A DNA stretch of 64,000 bases from Clostridiaceae bacterium DTU079 (lineage in GTDB: Bacteria; Bacillota; Clostridia; Acetivibrionales; Acetivibrionaceae): NCBI GenBank assembly GCA_001512505.1, contig LFSC01000036.1, positions 37,893-101,892 of the forward strand. The letters are read 5' to 3'. The translations under genes and the position numbers were made by a program. Positions 8,523 to 19,900 of the stretch are shown here, one piece after another. The notes under the pieces were generated by a model. It was not told where the DNA came from. It worked only from the letters and a program-made list of their open reading frames with translations, and searched no databases. Numbering within the stretch: position 1 is the first letter of the stretch; the number at the start of each line of letters is the position of its first letter.

Positions 8523-10502
8523 CTACTGTTCCGATTCTTCTACCGGAAATGTTTTTATTATTCTTAGGAGATATCTTTTCATTAAACTCACATCGAAGGA
8601 GTTTATTTCGCCGTCTCCGTCTACGTCGGCAGCTTTTGAGCCGTTAGGAGAAGGAAATTCGTTAATTTTTCTGAGAACATATCGTTTAAGTATCGAAAGA
8701 TCGAGGGAGTCTATTTCAAGATCACCGTCAACATCACCGTATTTGAAAGTGCCCGGAGTAATTCCTCCCAGGGGTATTACATGATCCAGTCCCTTCTTCC
8801 ACAGTGTTGGCTCGATTATTGCGTATTTTTCTTCATCTACGGTTTTCCAGTCTTCGAGCATCAAACCGCCGGTATCGGCTGAGTTGGGATTAAAGGCCCA
8901 GAAGGTATGATGCAGTCTCTTATCTGCAATAAAGCTTCCCAGACATTCAAGCCATTTGCGGTTGTTATCGTTTTTAAGCTTGCCGCCCCATTCCCCGATT
9001 AACATAGGTGCAATATTTTGATCCACAATGTAATACCAGTTTGGATACCAGCACTCTTCATAAAGACTGTTAATGTCGAATTCTTTCTTAAACCATGGCT
9101 GCACATAGATGTCCGGTCCGTAATCGTGCACGGAATATACAAGCTTGTCCGGAGCCGATATGGTCACAGGATGGTCAGCTACTCCTCTCAAGTTGCCGCC
9201 CCACCAGTTGCAGTATGTAGTAAATTCACCGCAGTTGGTATAATCATATCCATCCATTGGGTATGCCTCAACACCTTCCACAACAATCAATACGTTGGGA
9301 TTTATGGCGAGTATTTCTTCGGCAATAATTTCAGCAGCTCTTTTCCAATTGTTCGGATCATCCGAATCATCCCATTTAGCGATATTAGGACCTGAGAACT
9401 TTCCGTGGGGCTCATTTTTGAGGTCCATTGCAATAACAGTATCATCATCCTTGTATCTTTCTGTAAGCCATTTCCAAGCCTCGATAAAATCCTCGAAGCT
9501 CACATTTTTGTCATACCACAGGTTGTCCTGGTATGAATCCTTGGATGCGCCATGCATGTCAAACATAGCCTTCATACCGTTTTTCTTCATATGGTTTATT
9601 GTATAATCCAATATTTCAAGGCTGCTTAGACCGTCAAGACGCGGGTTCTCGAAGGTGTTCACAAAGGAAGTTTCCACTCGTTTACCGCTTTTCCATTCCA
9701 GAATCAGTTCAGCACTGATGGGAATTCTGAGAAGATTGAAACCCAATTTTGCCATTAAATCCAGAGAGTCTTCCAAATTGCATTTGTTAAGACCGTAAAA
9801 TCCGTTTGCTCCGTCAGTTTCAAACCCAAACCAATTGATACCGGTAAGGTAAACAGTGTTTCCTTTTGAATCCTTAATTAAATTGCCTTCCACGTGGAGC
9901 CAGTCATCATCGTTCGGCGGCGGTGTCGGTTCCGGTGGCGGCAAAGGTCCCTCTTTTCCCCATACCAACTTACCTTTATAATAGAGCGTCATTTTATCGT
10001 ATTCTGCATAGTCGGTGAAACTGGGGTCATAAGAATAATCATTGGTTTGATCATAATAGCCGTTGGATGTTTTTTTCAGTACCAACTGCATTTGACCGCT
10101 GTTACCGCCATCCTTAATAGTTCCCGCTCCGCTGGTAAAGCCAATTTCTGCATATCCCAATTCGGGATGAAATTCTCCGAATATGTTGGTGGGACCTATC
10201 GCAGTATAAAAACATGTTAGAACTTCCTCGGTGGTACCTTCTTTTGTGTAATAATACCTGACTTTGAGATCAGCCATGTCAACATCTTGACCGCTGTTGT
10301 TGTAAATAATTATGTAAGGACGCATGCTTTGATATCTTTCATCCAGCGAACCGTCCATATAATGGATTGACAGACCTTCAAAATCGGTATCTTCAGTTGT
10401 GTCATCTGCATTGACAATGATGATGCCCAAAAGATAGGAAATAACCGTGGCGAAAATTGTTAATACTGATAGCAGGCTTTTTTTGAAGTGTTTTTGACCC
10501 AT
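8523..10502 (-). CDS. celO: Cellulosomal CBM3-GH5-dockerin cellulase (CelO-like)
   Basis: A 659-residue secreted cellulase. Domain order: signal peptide (1-32); N-terminal CBM3 (~42-185, with KVRYYYT and GFTSGAGTI motifs); Pro/Glu linker (186-200); GH5 catalytic domain (~200-575); C-terminal type I dockerin (589-650) with two calcium loops (GDVDGDLEIDSLDLS and ADVDGDGEINSFDVS). The general acid is probably Glu364 in LKNEPHG and the nucleophile Glu504 in LIGEWGG. Architecture and length match the cellobiohydrolase CelO (Cel5O) of A. thermocellus as I recall it; the symbol rests on that, not on an alignment. The start has a strong gggagg site 13 bp upstream. The dockerin targets it to a scaffoldin not encoded here. 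It is divergent from the GHL10-SLH gene. Confidence 0.88.
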   Translation of the reverse strand: MGQKHFKKSLLSVLTIFATVISYLLGIIIVNADDTTEDTDFEGLSIHYMDGSLDERYQSMRPYIIIYNNSGQDVDMADLKVRYYYTKEGTTEEVLTCFYTAIGPTNIFGEFHPELGYAEIGFTSGAGTIKDGGNSGQMQLVLKKTSNGYYDQTNDYSYDPSFTDYAEYDKMTLYYKGKLVWGKEGPLPPPEPTPPPNDDDWLHVEGNLIKDSKGNTVYLTGINWFGFETDGANGFYGLNKCNLEDSLDLMAKLGFNLLRIPISAELILEWKSGKRVETSFVNTFENPRLDGLSSLEILDYTINHMKKNGMKAMFDMHGASKDSYQDNLWYDKNVSFEDFIEAWKWLTERYKDDDTVIAMDLKNEPHGKFSGPNIAKWDDSDDPNNWKRAAEIIAEEILAINPNVLIVVEGVEAYPMDGYDYTNCGEFTTYCNWWGGNLRGVADHPVTISAPDKLVYSVHDYGPDIYVQPWFKKEFDINSLYEECWYPNWYYIVDQNIAPMLIGEWGGKLKNDNNRKWLECLGSFIADKRLHHTFWAFNPNSADTGGLMLEDWKTVDEEKYAIIEPTLWKKGLDHVIPLGGITPGTFKYGDVDGDLEIDSLDLSILKRYVLRKINEFPSPNGSKAADVDGDGEINSFDVSLMKRYLLRIIKTFPVEESEQ

Positions 10503-10604
10503 TAATACTATACCTCCCTCATTAAAAAATAAAGAAAAAATTAGCTTACCCCCTTATAAAAATTTTATATTAAATTGCATTGATTTCTTTGTATTTCTAA
10601 AAAT

Positions 10605-10633
10605 TCTTTAAAATTAAACCGTTTTCAGGTCAA
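10605..10633 (-). promoter_or_regulatory. Possible sigma-A-type promoter for the GH5 gene
   Basis: On the minus strand TTGACC (10628-10633) is followed by a 17-bp spacer and a weak TAAAGA -10 (10605-10610). The -35 is good and the -10 poor; an alternative sigma factor could be used instead. Confidence 0.3.
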
Positions 10634-10716
10634 AAACCATATAAGTTAATTTTTAACCCATAAAGTACTATTTTAATTATATCATGAATATATTGGACCC
10701 GTACAGTATTTACAGC

Positions 10717-10745
10717 TTGACTAATCTCTAATGAGAACTTAACAT
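10717..10745 (+). promoter_or_regulatory. Probable promoter of the GHL10-SLH gene
   Basis: TTGACT (10717-10722), 17-bp spacer, TAACAT (10740-10745). It lies about 50 bp upstream of the ATG at 10798, whose ribosome site is the G run in ttggggggtt. Confidence 0.5.
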
Positions 10746-10797
10746 TAATATATAAAACATAAGGCATATTTATTGTGACTTTGGGGGGTTAACACAA

Positions 10798-12987
10798 ATG
10801 AAAAGTTGTTTGAGAAGATTTGTGAGTGTTGTGTTGTTATTTATTGTAATTATTGGAACTTCAACGTTTAATGAGGCGCAATCGGAGCCGTGGAAAGCCT
10901 ACGAGAAATTTATACCGGCAGAAACTCCTATTATAAAAAGGCATTTGAGGGGAGCCTGGATTAGTACGGTTGTAAACTTGGACTGGCCTTCTACTGATAC
11001 TGTGAAAATAGCAAATTCTGAAGAACGTATAAAAAAGAGCAAGGAAGAGCTGATAGAAATTTTGGATAAAGCCGTGGAACTGAAGTTTAACGCGATTTTC
11101 TTCCAGGTTAGCCCGGAAGGGGATGCATTGTACAAATCCAAAATTGTTCCCTGGTCCAGGTATCTTACAGGAACCTTTGGAAAAGATCCCGGTTTTGATC
11201 CGTTGGCTTTTGCCATTGAGGAAGCTCATAAGAGAAATCTGGAAATCCATGCGTGGTTTAATCCTTATAGGGTTTCAATGAATACAAATTCCTCAACGGT
11301 TTCTTCTTTGAATATTGAAAAAAGTGTTTATAAGGAACATCCCGAATGGATTAAGAAATCCATGAACAGGTTTGTTGTGGACCCGGGAATTCCTGAAGCA
11401 AGAAAATGGGTAATTGATCGGGTTATGGAGGTGGTTGAAAACTACGATGTTGACGGGGTTCATTTTGATGACTATTTCTACTACGAAGAATATGAAGGTG
11501 AATTGAAGGATCAGGACACCTTTAATAAATACAATAACGGAAAGTTTAAAAATTTGGGTGATTTCAGAAGAAACAATACTTATCTTCTTATAAAAGAGCT
11601 TTCCGAAAAGATAAGGTCTGCAAAGCCGTGGGTTAAGTTCGGTGTGAGCCCGGCAGGAATATGGGCAAATAAAAAAGACGGGCATCCTGACGGCTCAAAT
11701 ACAAACTCAAGCTTTACAAACTATGACAAGTCTTTTGCCGATACTAAAAAGTGGGTTGAAGAAGAAATAATAGATTATATTGCCCCACAAATTTATTTTA
11801 CCTTTGCCAATCCAAGGGCACCTTATGGAGAACTTGCTTCATGGTGGTCCAATGTTTGCAAGGGAAAAAATGTGCATCTTTATATAGGTCAGGCCTTCTA
11901 TAAAATAAATGATGATACCGATGAATATTTTAAGGGTTCCAATGCGGTGCCTGAGCTTTCGAGACAGTTGAAATTCAATATGGCAAAGCCGGAGATTATG
12001 GGGACGATTATGTTCAGGTTCAAAAATTTTGAAGATTCCGGTAAACAACAAGCAGTGGGGGCTATTAAAAATAATCTTTGGACAACAAATTCGCTGGTTC
12101 CCGTAATGCCGTGGAAGGGAGGAAGTGCCCCCGATACACCGACTCTGGGCAAATTAGAAAGTCTTTCCAAGGGAGTTAAGCTTACTTGGACGGATAATGA
12201 TCCCGATACTGCTTATTTTGCCGTTTACCGTTTTAATTTAGGAGAAAAGACGGATATTGTATCGGATGAGAGTGCTTTGAGGCTTTTGACTACGATAAGA
12301 AAAAACCGCAGCGGAGTACAGGAATTTGTTGATTATGAAATAAGCAATGCCGACAGTGTATATTACGTTGTAACTGCCTTAGACAGACTCCACAACGAAA
12401 GCGAAGGGCTTGCCGTAAGCACAAACCAGTCGGAGTATTTTCCCGATGTAGGTATGAAATACTCCTGGGCTGTTGATGCCATTGACATGCTCTATGAAAA
12501 AGGAGTTATAAAGGGCGACGAAAACGGCATGTATAATCCCGGAGTTAACACAAAAAGAGGGGACTTTACTATTATGATCGTAAAAGCACTGGGATTTGAG
12601 GCTGAGTTTACCGATAATTTTGCCGATGTTAAACCGGGTTCGTATTATTATGATGCGATAGGTATTGCCCGGGAATTGGGGATTGTTAAGGGAGACGGAA
12701 ATAATTTTAATCCCGATGCCAATATTACCAGAGAAGATATGATGGTTATTGTGGTGAATGCACTTAATAAGGCGGGTGCAAAGATTGAAAAGGCTGACCC
12801 CAAATACCTTGATAATTACAGCGATGCCAAGAACATCAGCAATTATGCAAAAGAAGCAGTGGCACTCCTTACGGCGAAGGGAATTGTCAACGGCTTTGAC
12901 GGAAGGATAAACCCTAAAGGTATGGCTACCCGGGCCGAAATCGCAGTGGTATTTGCCAATGTGTTGAACAAGATAGAGTTTATGTAA
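10798..12987 (+). CDS. GHL10-family (DUF187) glycoside-hydrolase-like protein with SLH anchor
   Basis: A 729-residue surface protein. Signal peptide 1-28; GHL10/PF02638 TIM-barrel domain ~45-400, recognised by RHLRGAWISTVVNLDWPS at its start, the HAWFNPYR strand and the VDGVHFDDYFY motif with acidic residues at the barrel mouth; fibronectin-III-like domain ~450-545 (LTWTDNDPDTAYFAVYRF); then three SLH domains ~550-729 (WAVDAIDMLYEKGVIKG, then two similar units). SLH domains bind pyruvylated secondary cell-wall polymer and hold it on the S-layer side of the wall. Family members (such as YngK) act on glycans, with peptidoglycan or its modifications suspected; the substrate is not established here. 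It is divergent from the celO-like gene and upstream of two more secreted proteins. Confidence 0.85.
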   Translation: MKSCLRRFVSVVLLFIVIIGTSTFNEAQSEPWKAYEKFIPAETPIIKRHLRGAWISTVVNLDWPSTDTVKIANSEERIKKSKEELIEILDKAVELKFNAIFFQVSPEGDALYKSKIVPWSRYLTGTFGKDPGFDPLAFAIEEAHKRNLEIHAWFNPYRVSMNTNSSTVSSLNIEKSVYKEHPEWIKKSMNRFVVDPGIPEARKWVIDRVMEVVENYDVDGVHFDDYFYYEEYEGELKDQDTFNKYNNGKFKNLGDFRRNNTYLLIKELSEKIRSAKPWVKFGVSPAGIWANKKDGHPDGSNTNSSFTNYDKSFADTKKWVEEEIIDYIAPQIYFTFANPRAPYGELASWWSNVCKGKNVHLYIGQAFYKINDDTDEYFKGSNAVPELSRQLKFNMAKPEIMGTIMFRFKNFEDSGKQQAVGAIKNNLWTTNSLVPVMPWKGGSAPDTPTLGKLESLSKGVKLTWTDNDPDTAYFAVYRFNLGEKTDIVSDESALRLLTTIRKNRSGVQEFVDYEISNADSVYYVVTALDRLHNESEGLAVSTNQSEYFPDVGMKYSWAVDAIDMLYEKGVIKGDENGMYNPGVNTKRGDFTIMIVKALGFEAEFTDNFADVKPGSYYYDAIGIARELGIVKGDGNNFNPDANITREDMMVIVVNALNKAGAKIEKADPKYLDNYSDAKNISNYAKEAVALLTAKGIVNGFDGRINPKGMATRAEIAVVFANVLNKIEFM

Positions 12988-13038
12988 TCCTTTGCGGTTA
13001 CAATGGATTTTTTAAATAGCCGGTGTATTATAGCTAAA

Positions 13039-13083
13039 GAAGGATGCTTTCGAAACATTGAGAAGCATTCTTCTTTATTTTTA
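13039..13083 (+). terminator. Intrinsic terminator after the GHL10-SLH gene
   Basis: An 11-bp stem (gaaggatgctt 13039-13049 with aagcattcttc 13063-13073, one G-U pair) followed by a T-rich run (tttattttta). Confidence 0.85.
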
Positions 13084-13214
13084 TTCCATAGATAAAAAAT
13101 GGAAATTACCATAAATGCAATAAAGTACAATGAATTAACAAAATGAACATTTAAAAATCAAAATTAATTTACGCGGACTGGTTATACTAAGTATTGAATA
13201 AAGGAGGTGTTCAT

Positions 13215-13763
13215 GTGAAAATTTCCAGAATACTGTTAAGTGCCATACTCGTAACAGCCATTGGTTCAACTTCGGTTTCAGCGGCACCATTGCTAAAAGC
13301 TACGGACTTATCTAAATCCAATGCACAGCAACATGTAAATAATGAATGCGAAAAGCCCCAGTGCACTTATAAGAAAAAGAGTGATTATGAAGAGAAACAT
13401 AAAGACCCCATAGAGAGACTGCAAAGAAAAAAGCAAAAGGTGCAGGAGCTTTATGACAGCGGAAAAATAACAAAGGAAGAGGCAGATGAGCTAACGAAGA
13501 AAATTGATGAGAAAATCAAGGAAATTCAGGAGTTTAACAGCCTTCCGTTAGATAAGAAGAAAGAAAGGCTTATAGGTAAATTTAAAGAAAAAATAGATGA
13601 GAAGGTAAAAGAAGGTAAGTTGACTCGGAAAGAAGCTGATGAGCTTATTAAGGAATTTACACGAAGGATAAAAGAATGGGATGGTAAGGGATATCCCGGA
13701 TTTAAGTCAGGAAAGCAGCGGCAAAAAGGAAAAGGTTTATTTAAAAATAAAAAGCAATATTAA
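13215..13763 (+). CDS. Small secreted Lys/Glu-rich helical protein (DUF2680/YckD-like)
   Basis: A 182-residue protein. The GTG start at 13215 sits 7 bp after a perfect aaggaggt ribosome site; the in-frame TTG at 13194 is upstream of that site and is rejected. Signal peptide 1-23 (ILVTAIGSTSVSA). The mature part is very charged and helical, with two related segments: one around YDSGKITKEEADELTKKID and one around KEGKLTRKEADELIKEF. This resembles DUF2680/YckD and SHOCT-like short helical repeats. The C terminus is Gly/Lys-rich (GKQRQKGKGLFKNKKQY). It is flanked by terminators, so transcribed alone, between two SLH surface proteins. It is probably exported; function unknown. Confidence 0.7.
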   Translation: MKISRILLSAILVTAIGSTSVSAAPLLKATDLSKSNAQQHVNNECEKPQCTYKKKSDYEEKHKDPIERLQRKKQKVQELYDSGKITKEEADELTKKIDEKIKEIQEFNSLPLDKKKERLIGKFKEKIDEKVKEGKLTRKEADELIKEFTRRIKEWDGKGYPGFKSGKQRQKGKGLFKNKKQY

Positions 13764-13850
13764 AAATTAACATAAAACAGTAAACAACTTTCAAGCTTAT
13801 ATATATTTGTCAGTTACTGAAACACACTTGGATAAAAACAAAGATTAATG

Positions 13851-13885
13851 GCACTCATTTATATTAAGAAATGAGTGCTATTTTT
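13851..13885 (+). terminator. Intrinsic terminator
   Basis: A perfect 10-bp stem (gcactcattt 13851-13860 with aaatgagtgc 13869-13878), 8-nt loop, then tatttttgt. Confidence 0.85.
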
Positions 13886-13927
13886 GTAAAGATAAAATAA
13901 AACTTGTATACTTGTATTGTGTTTTTA

Positions 13928-13936
13928 TGATATAAT
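13928..13936 (+). promoter_or_regulatory. Extended -10 promoter of the giant surface protein gene
   Basis: TGATATAAT is a perfect extended -10 (TGnTATAAT), 40 bp upstream of the ATG at 13976. No good -35 sits at 17 bp, which suits an extended -10 promoter. The ribosome site is a run of six Gs. Confidence 0.5.
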
Positions 13937-13975
13937 ATTCTGTAGTTCAAAAAAATAAAAAATGGGGGGTAATAC

Positions 13976-16900
13976 ATGAAAAGAAGCCTTAAAGTATCAA
14001 TTTCCATTCTATTGTGTTTTTTAATGCTGTTTGCCGAGATGATGCCTGTCGGAACTTTAACTGCAAGGGTTTTTGCAGAGAGTTCGGTAAACAATGAAGT
14101 GCAAGATCCGGCAGAGATCGGCGAAATCGATGATTATTCAAGTATAGAAAGTGTACTTGACAGTGTTTACAATATTGAGGAAGAGTCGGAGGAAAACTCC
14201 GAAGAAGAATCCCTTGGGATTTTGAACCCAAGTAAGGCAGTTCTTCTGGAAAGTACTTCTTCCGGTGATAATGGAAATTTAAACGAATATGTTATTTCCG
14301 GTACTGTATTTTTACCGGAGGGTTATGTGGCGCCCAAGAATGGGTTGAATTTAAGAATATATGCCCAAAGCTCAAGAACCAATAGTGTAAATGTTACTAT
14401 CCCCGAAGGAGAAAACAAAGTAGATTACAGTGTTATTGTGCCGGGCGAAGACAATTACAAAATATATTATCAGGTATCAAATCCTAACTACGTGAGTTCA
14501 GGCTATTATTCCGAAAGCGGAACGGTTAGAACTTCTTCCGCAGCCGATACGGTCCAGTTGACGCAACAAGCCCCCGTGAAATCGGACATAAATCTTACAC
14601 TGATAGATAATAAAATTATTTCTGGAGAGGTTTTTATTCTCGACGGTGTTGTATCTGCGGGCGGATTATCGGTAACAGTTAAAGCAGAATGCGGTTCTGA
14701 TAGAGTAACAAAAACTGTAACCATTCCTGAAGGAGGTAATTTTGCAGAATATGAACTGTTAGTACCTCCCAATGCTCCGGGTAAGGGATATCTTGTTAGT
14801 TATCAGACATCGGATAAGGCATATCTTGGCACTGCATATTATAACAAGGATGGGGCGGTGAGATATGATACGCTGGCTACGCTTGTAGATGTCAGTTCCA
14901 ATAATAAGGAAGGCATAAACATAAACCTGATTTCAAAGAAAAAAATAAGCGGAACGGTATCGTTACCGAAGAGTGTGGCACCTAAAAACGGTGTTACAGT
15001 TACATTAAATGCAGTTAGCGGATCCGATAAAAGTACTGAAACTGTGACAATACCTGAGGGTACTTCTTCGGTTGAATATAGCTTGTATGTTCCTGAAGGG
15101 ACTGGCTATAAGGTATACTATACTACTATCAATGAAGCCTATTTTTCAACCGGATATTATAATAATAGCGGTACGGTAAAGGACGAAAAGGCAGCTACAC
15201 TTATTGATACCGTCTCGAAAGATTCAGAAAACATAAATGTTGAACTTATTGCAAACTATACTGTTTCCGGAACGGTATCGTTGCCCGGGATAAAAGCAAA
15301 TGAGAATATAGCTGTTGAAGTAATTGTAGCGTCAAACAGCAGTAAAATAAAGAGTACCACCGTTGTAATTCCTGCCGGTGGGTCGGAGGCTTCTTATTCC
15401 ATGTATGTACCGACGGGATCAGGTTATAACGTTTCATATAAGACAAAGAACAGCGCTTATGTTGAACAGGGATACTATAAAGAAGGTTCTACGGTTAGGT
15501 ATTTAAGCTCTGCTAGTTTAATATCCGTCGATAATAAAGATATTGATAATATTAACCTTACACTTATTGAGAAAAGAACTATAAGTGGGCTTTTGTCCAT
15601 GCCTTCAGGTAAGGCACCCAGAGGTGGTATAAGCTTTGAAGTTACTGCGTATAATGGTTCTCAGCAGGCAAAAACCACTGTTACAATCGAAGAAGGTAAG
15701 GACAGTGTTCCCTATTCCATCAGTGTTCCGGCGGATGAGGGATACATAATCAAGTGCAAACTGCTAACACTTCAGGCAATTTATATGAATGAACAGTATT
15801 ACAGCAGCGGCGGTACTGTATATAATGTTGATTCTGCCTCAACCGTAAGTACAATCAGTGGAAATCAACCGAATATTAACATAATGCTTTTGGAGAAGAG
15901 AACTGTAAGCGGAACATTATCTTTCCCGTCAGGATTTGTTGCTCCTGAAGGAGGAATAACATTTGTTCATGAGACCGACGGAAGAATAACTTATATTGAA
16001 TTTGAAGAGGGACAGAGTTCCGCACCATTTACTATTTACTATAATCCGGGTAAATTTTATCTCTACTATGAATGTTATGAAGATGATATATTTGTATCTC
16101 CCGGTTATTATAGCAAGGGCGGTACTGTTTTAGATAAAAGCAGCGCCGATCTCATTGATGTTACTGAAGGTAACCAGGTAGGTATAGATTTGAAACTGTT
16201 ATTAAAGAAAACCATTTCGGGAAAAGTTGTTCTGCCGAAAGGAGTTGCTCCTGCCGGAGGATATAATGTAACGGTAAGAGCATCGGGAACCAAAGGAAAG
16301 GCAGAGCAAACTGTTAGAATCAATCCGGGAGAAAAAGAGGCAGATTATATCCTGTTTGTCAATCCCGGAGATAAATACAGCGTATGGTATGAAACAAATA
16401 AAGAGTATAATTATGTAAGCCCTATGTATTATAATTCCGACGGAATGGTAAGAGATCAGAAGAATGCCTCGCTCCTTGACTTGAGGACGGAAAGTAAAAC
16501 CGATATAGACTTAACCCTTACAGAAATGCGTTCCGTTAGCGGTAATATTGTTCTTCCGTCCGGGGTTGCGACCGGGACAGGAATTAATGTGGATGTTGTT
16601 GTTACCAACGGAAAGGATACCACCAATATTTCTGTTACAATTCCGGGAGGAAGCAGTTTTGCAAATTATACCGCATATGTTCCTGCGGGACATGACTATA
16701 AAGTTAGATATGAGGTAGATTTAAAAAGCAATTACGCTACCGGTGGTTATTACGGGGTGAGCGGTACAACTTTGAATGCAAGTTCTGCGGCATTACTGGA
16801 TCTGACTTTGGATAATAAAAATGAGATTAACATGACCTTGATACCTAAAAGGACAATAAGCGGTACAGTATCGTTACCTTCAGGAATGACTTTTGACAAA

Positions 16901-19900
16901 GATACAAAAGTAACGGTTTATGCAGGAAACAGCTATTCAACTTCAGTCACAATACCTTCAAAACAAACCTCTGTTTCGTACTCTGTGATGGTTCCGCCCA
17001 ACAGTGAGGGTTCGGGTTATAAAGTATATTACAAACTTTCATCAAGTACGGTGTTCATTACGACAGGGTACTTTAACAGCGGTGGAATGACAGCATTTGA
17101 GGATAGTGCAGAGCTTGTGGATGTAAGCAATTCAGACGGTAAAGCCGACCTTGTGCTGATACCGAAAAGCAGTATAAGCGGTGTGGTTAAACTACCTGAA
17201 GGCAGTATTGCTCCTAGTGGAGGCTTAAAGGTAACTGTTAATTCATCCAACTCAAAAAACAAGGGATCTGTTGTAGTGACTATACCGGAAGGAAAGAGTT
17301 CTGCACCATATACCCTTTATGTTCCCTCCGGAACAGGATATCTTGTTGAATATAAAACAAGCGATGAAGAGTATTGTCAAACAGGTTATTACAGCAAGAC
17401 AGGTACGGTTAAAGAAGCGAATGCAGCTACTTTGTTGGACGTAAACGAAAGCGGCTGTCAAAACATAGATTTAGAGCTCATCAAAAATAAGAAAATAACA
17501 GGAATCTTTAGACTTCCAAAGGGAGTAGCTCCGGCAGGAGGTTTTAAAGCTAACCTAATTGCAAGCAACGGAAGCAATTCGGTAAAGAAGAGTGTAACAA
17601 TTCCTCAGGGTTACAGTTCCGTAAGCTATACCTTATATGTTCTGGAAGGAAAAAACTATACGGTAAGGTATGAGACAACGGACAGGAGTGTTATGCCCAC
17701 CGGTTATTACAGTGACGGTGGAATGACCGTTGATAAATCCAAAGCAAAACTGATAGATGCTTCTATCGATGTTTCATCAATAAATATTGACCTAATACCG
17801 AAAATTACGCTTAGAGGAAATGTAAAACTTTCATCTGCTCCTGCTCCGGCAGGTGGAATCAGCGTTAAGCTGACAATTGACAATAAAGTTTCTAAGGATT
17901 CGTTGGATGTATTGATACCTGAAGGACTTACTTCTGCGCCTTATGAGCTTTATGTACCGGCTGGAGAAAACTATGTTTTACAGTACACCACATCAAATGT
18001 AGGGTTTGTAAGTCCCGGTTATTATTCGGAATCGGGTACAAAGGAAAAGTCAAGTGAAGCTTCGTTATTAAATATATTGAACGACCGGGAAGGGCTTGAC
18101 ATTACGCTTATTACAAAAAGAACTATTCGCGGTATGATAATGCTTCCGGAAGGATATGCTCCGGCAGCAGGGGTTAAAGTTACATTGACCGCCCAAAGTG
18201 CAAAGGACAAAATTATTGCAAACTATACTATTGGAGAGGGAGAAAACTCAGTACCGTATACATTGTATGTATCTTCCGATCAGGAGTACATTGTAAAGTA
18301 TGAGACTACCGATGAAAAATATGTAAGCTTGGGATATTACAATGTTACTGGTACAACAAGGGATGAGTCAAAAGCTGACCGGTTGGATACAACCGAAACG
18401 GATAAAGTAGGAATTAATATAAAACTCATTGGTAACAGATATATATCCGGTAGTGTTTCTGTTCCGTCAGGAATTGCACCTTTTGGAGGAATAAAGGTAC
18501 GGCTCAGGGCTTCAAACGGGAAAGACAGCCGGGAAATTGAAGTGGTTATACCGGAAGTGAGCAGTTCAACAAATTACAAGTTGTATGTGCCTGAAGGCAA
18601 AGACTATGAGCTAAGCTACAGAATAGTAAATCCCGATGGCAAGTATTTGACTAATGGGTATTACAATGCAGATACTGCAACGAGAGAAAGAGGAGAATGT
18701 GTTCTTATCGATCTTTCCGGTCAGAATAAGGAAGGAATTAATATTACACTGATACCCAACAGGCTGGTGACAGGAAATATTCTTTTACCTTCCGGGGTAG
18801 CACCTTCAGGAGGATTAAAAATCACGGTTACGGCACAGAACAATAGGGATTCGGTTTCAACACAGGTGATTATGCCCCAGGGCAGCAGTTCTATAGTGTA
18901 TAGGATGTATCTGCCTGAGGGAGAAAATTATACTATTGGTTATACCATAAGCCATGAAGACTATCTGTCCGGCTATTATAATGTAAATAATACTGTTTTG
19001 AACAAATCTGAAGCTACAACATTTAATGTAAGAAAAAATGATGTTCTGGGAATCAACATAACAGTGATATCTAAAAGAACCATTAAGGGAGTTATAAGTC
19101 TTCCCGAAGGAATGATTGCACCGGCAGGAGGAATTGATGTTACGGTTTCTGCAGGAAGTTACAGCACAAAGGTGACTATTCCTCAGAACAAGAGTACTGT
19201 GTTGTATACCTTAAAGGTATCGCCGAATGCGGTTGGTTCAGGATATACCGTTAAGTATACAATTTCTTCATCCTTTGATTTTGTTTCAACAGGCTACTAT
19301 GGAGAAGAAAAGACTGTTGCCGGTTCCCAAACAGCATCATTGATTGATGTTAGTATGGAAAGTAAAACCGGTATAGATCTTACAATACTGAATAAACGCT
19401 TGATAAAAGGAGTATTTGAACTCGGATCCGGTGTTGCGCCGTCTGGAGGTATTAATGTAACTATAACGGCAGAGGGAAAGTCGGCAGAAGCGAGAACCGT
19501 TTCATTCCAGGATACTGTTAATATACCGTTCGGACAAAACATGACAACATATGAGTTGAAGGTTGATCCAAGCTATTTCGGTTCTGGATACACGATTAAA
19601 TATACCATGAATTCTGCTTACGGTTATGCTGAAACCGGCTATTACAGCGACAAAGGAACGGTCCAAAATCAGAAGGATGCCACACCGGTCGATGTATATG
19701 AAAATGATCGAGAGGATATAAATATAGTTGCTATTTCCAAGAATCATATAAGCGGTATAGTATCTCTTCCTGAAGGTAGGGTTGCTCCTGGAGGAGGAAT
19801 AAAATTAAGTGTAATAGCTGATAACGGAAAAGACAGTGGTTCTGTAGATGTAACTATTCCTGAAGGCGAAATATTTGCAGAATATCTGCTTGTCGTACCG

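Noticed and set aside
13194..13214. TTG 13194 as start of the small secreted protein
   Set aside because: The aaggaggt ribosome site lies after it and before the GTG at 13215, which directly begins a signal peptide.
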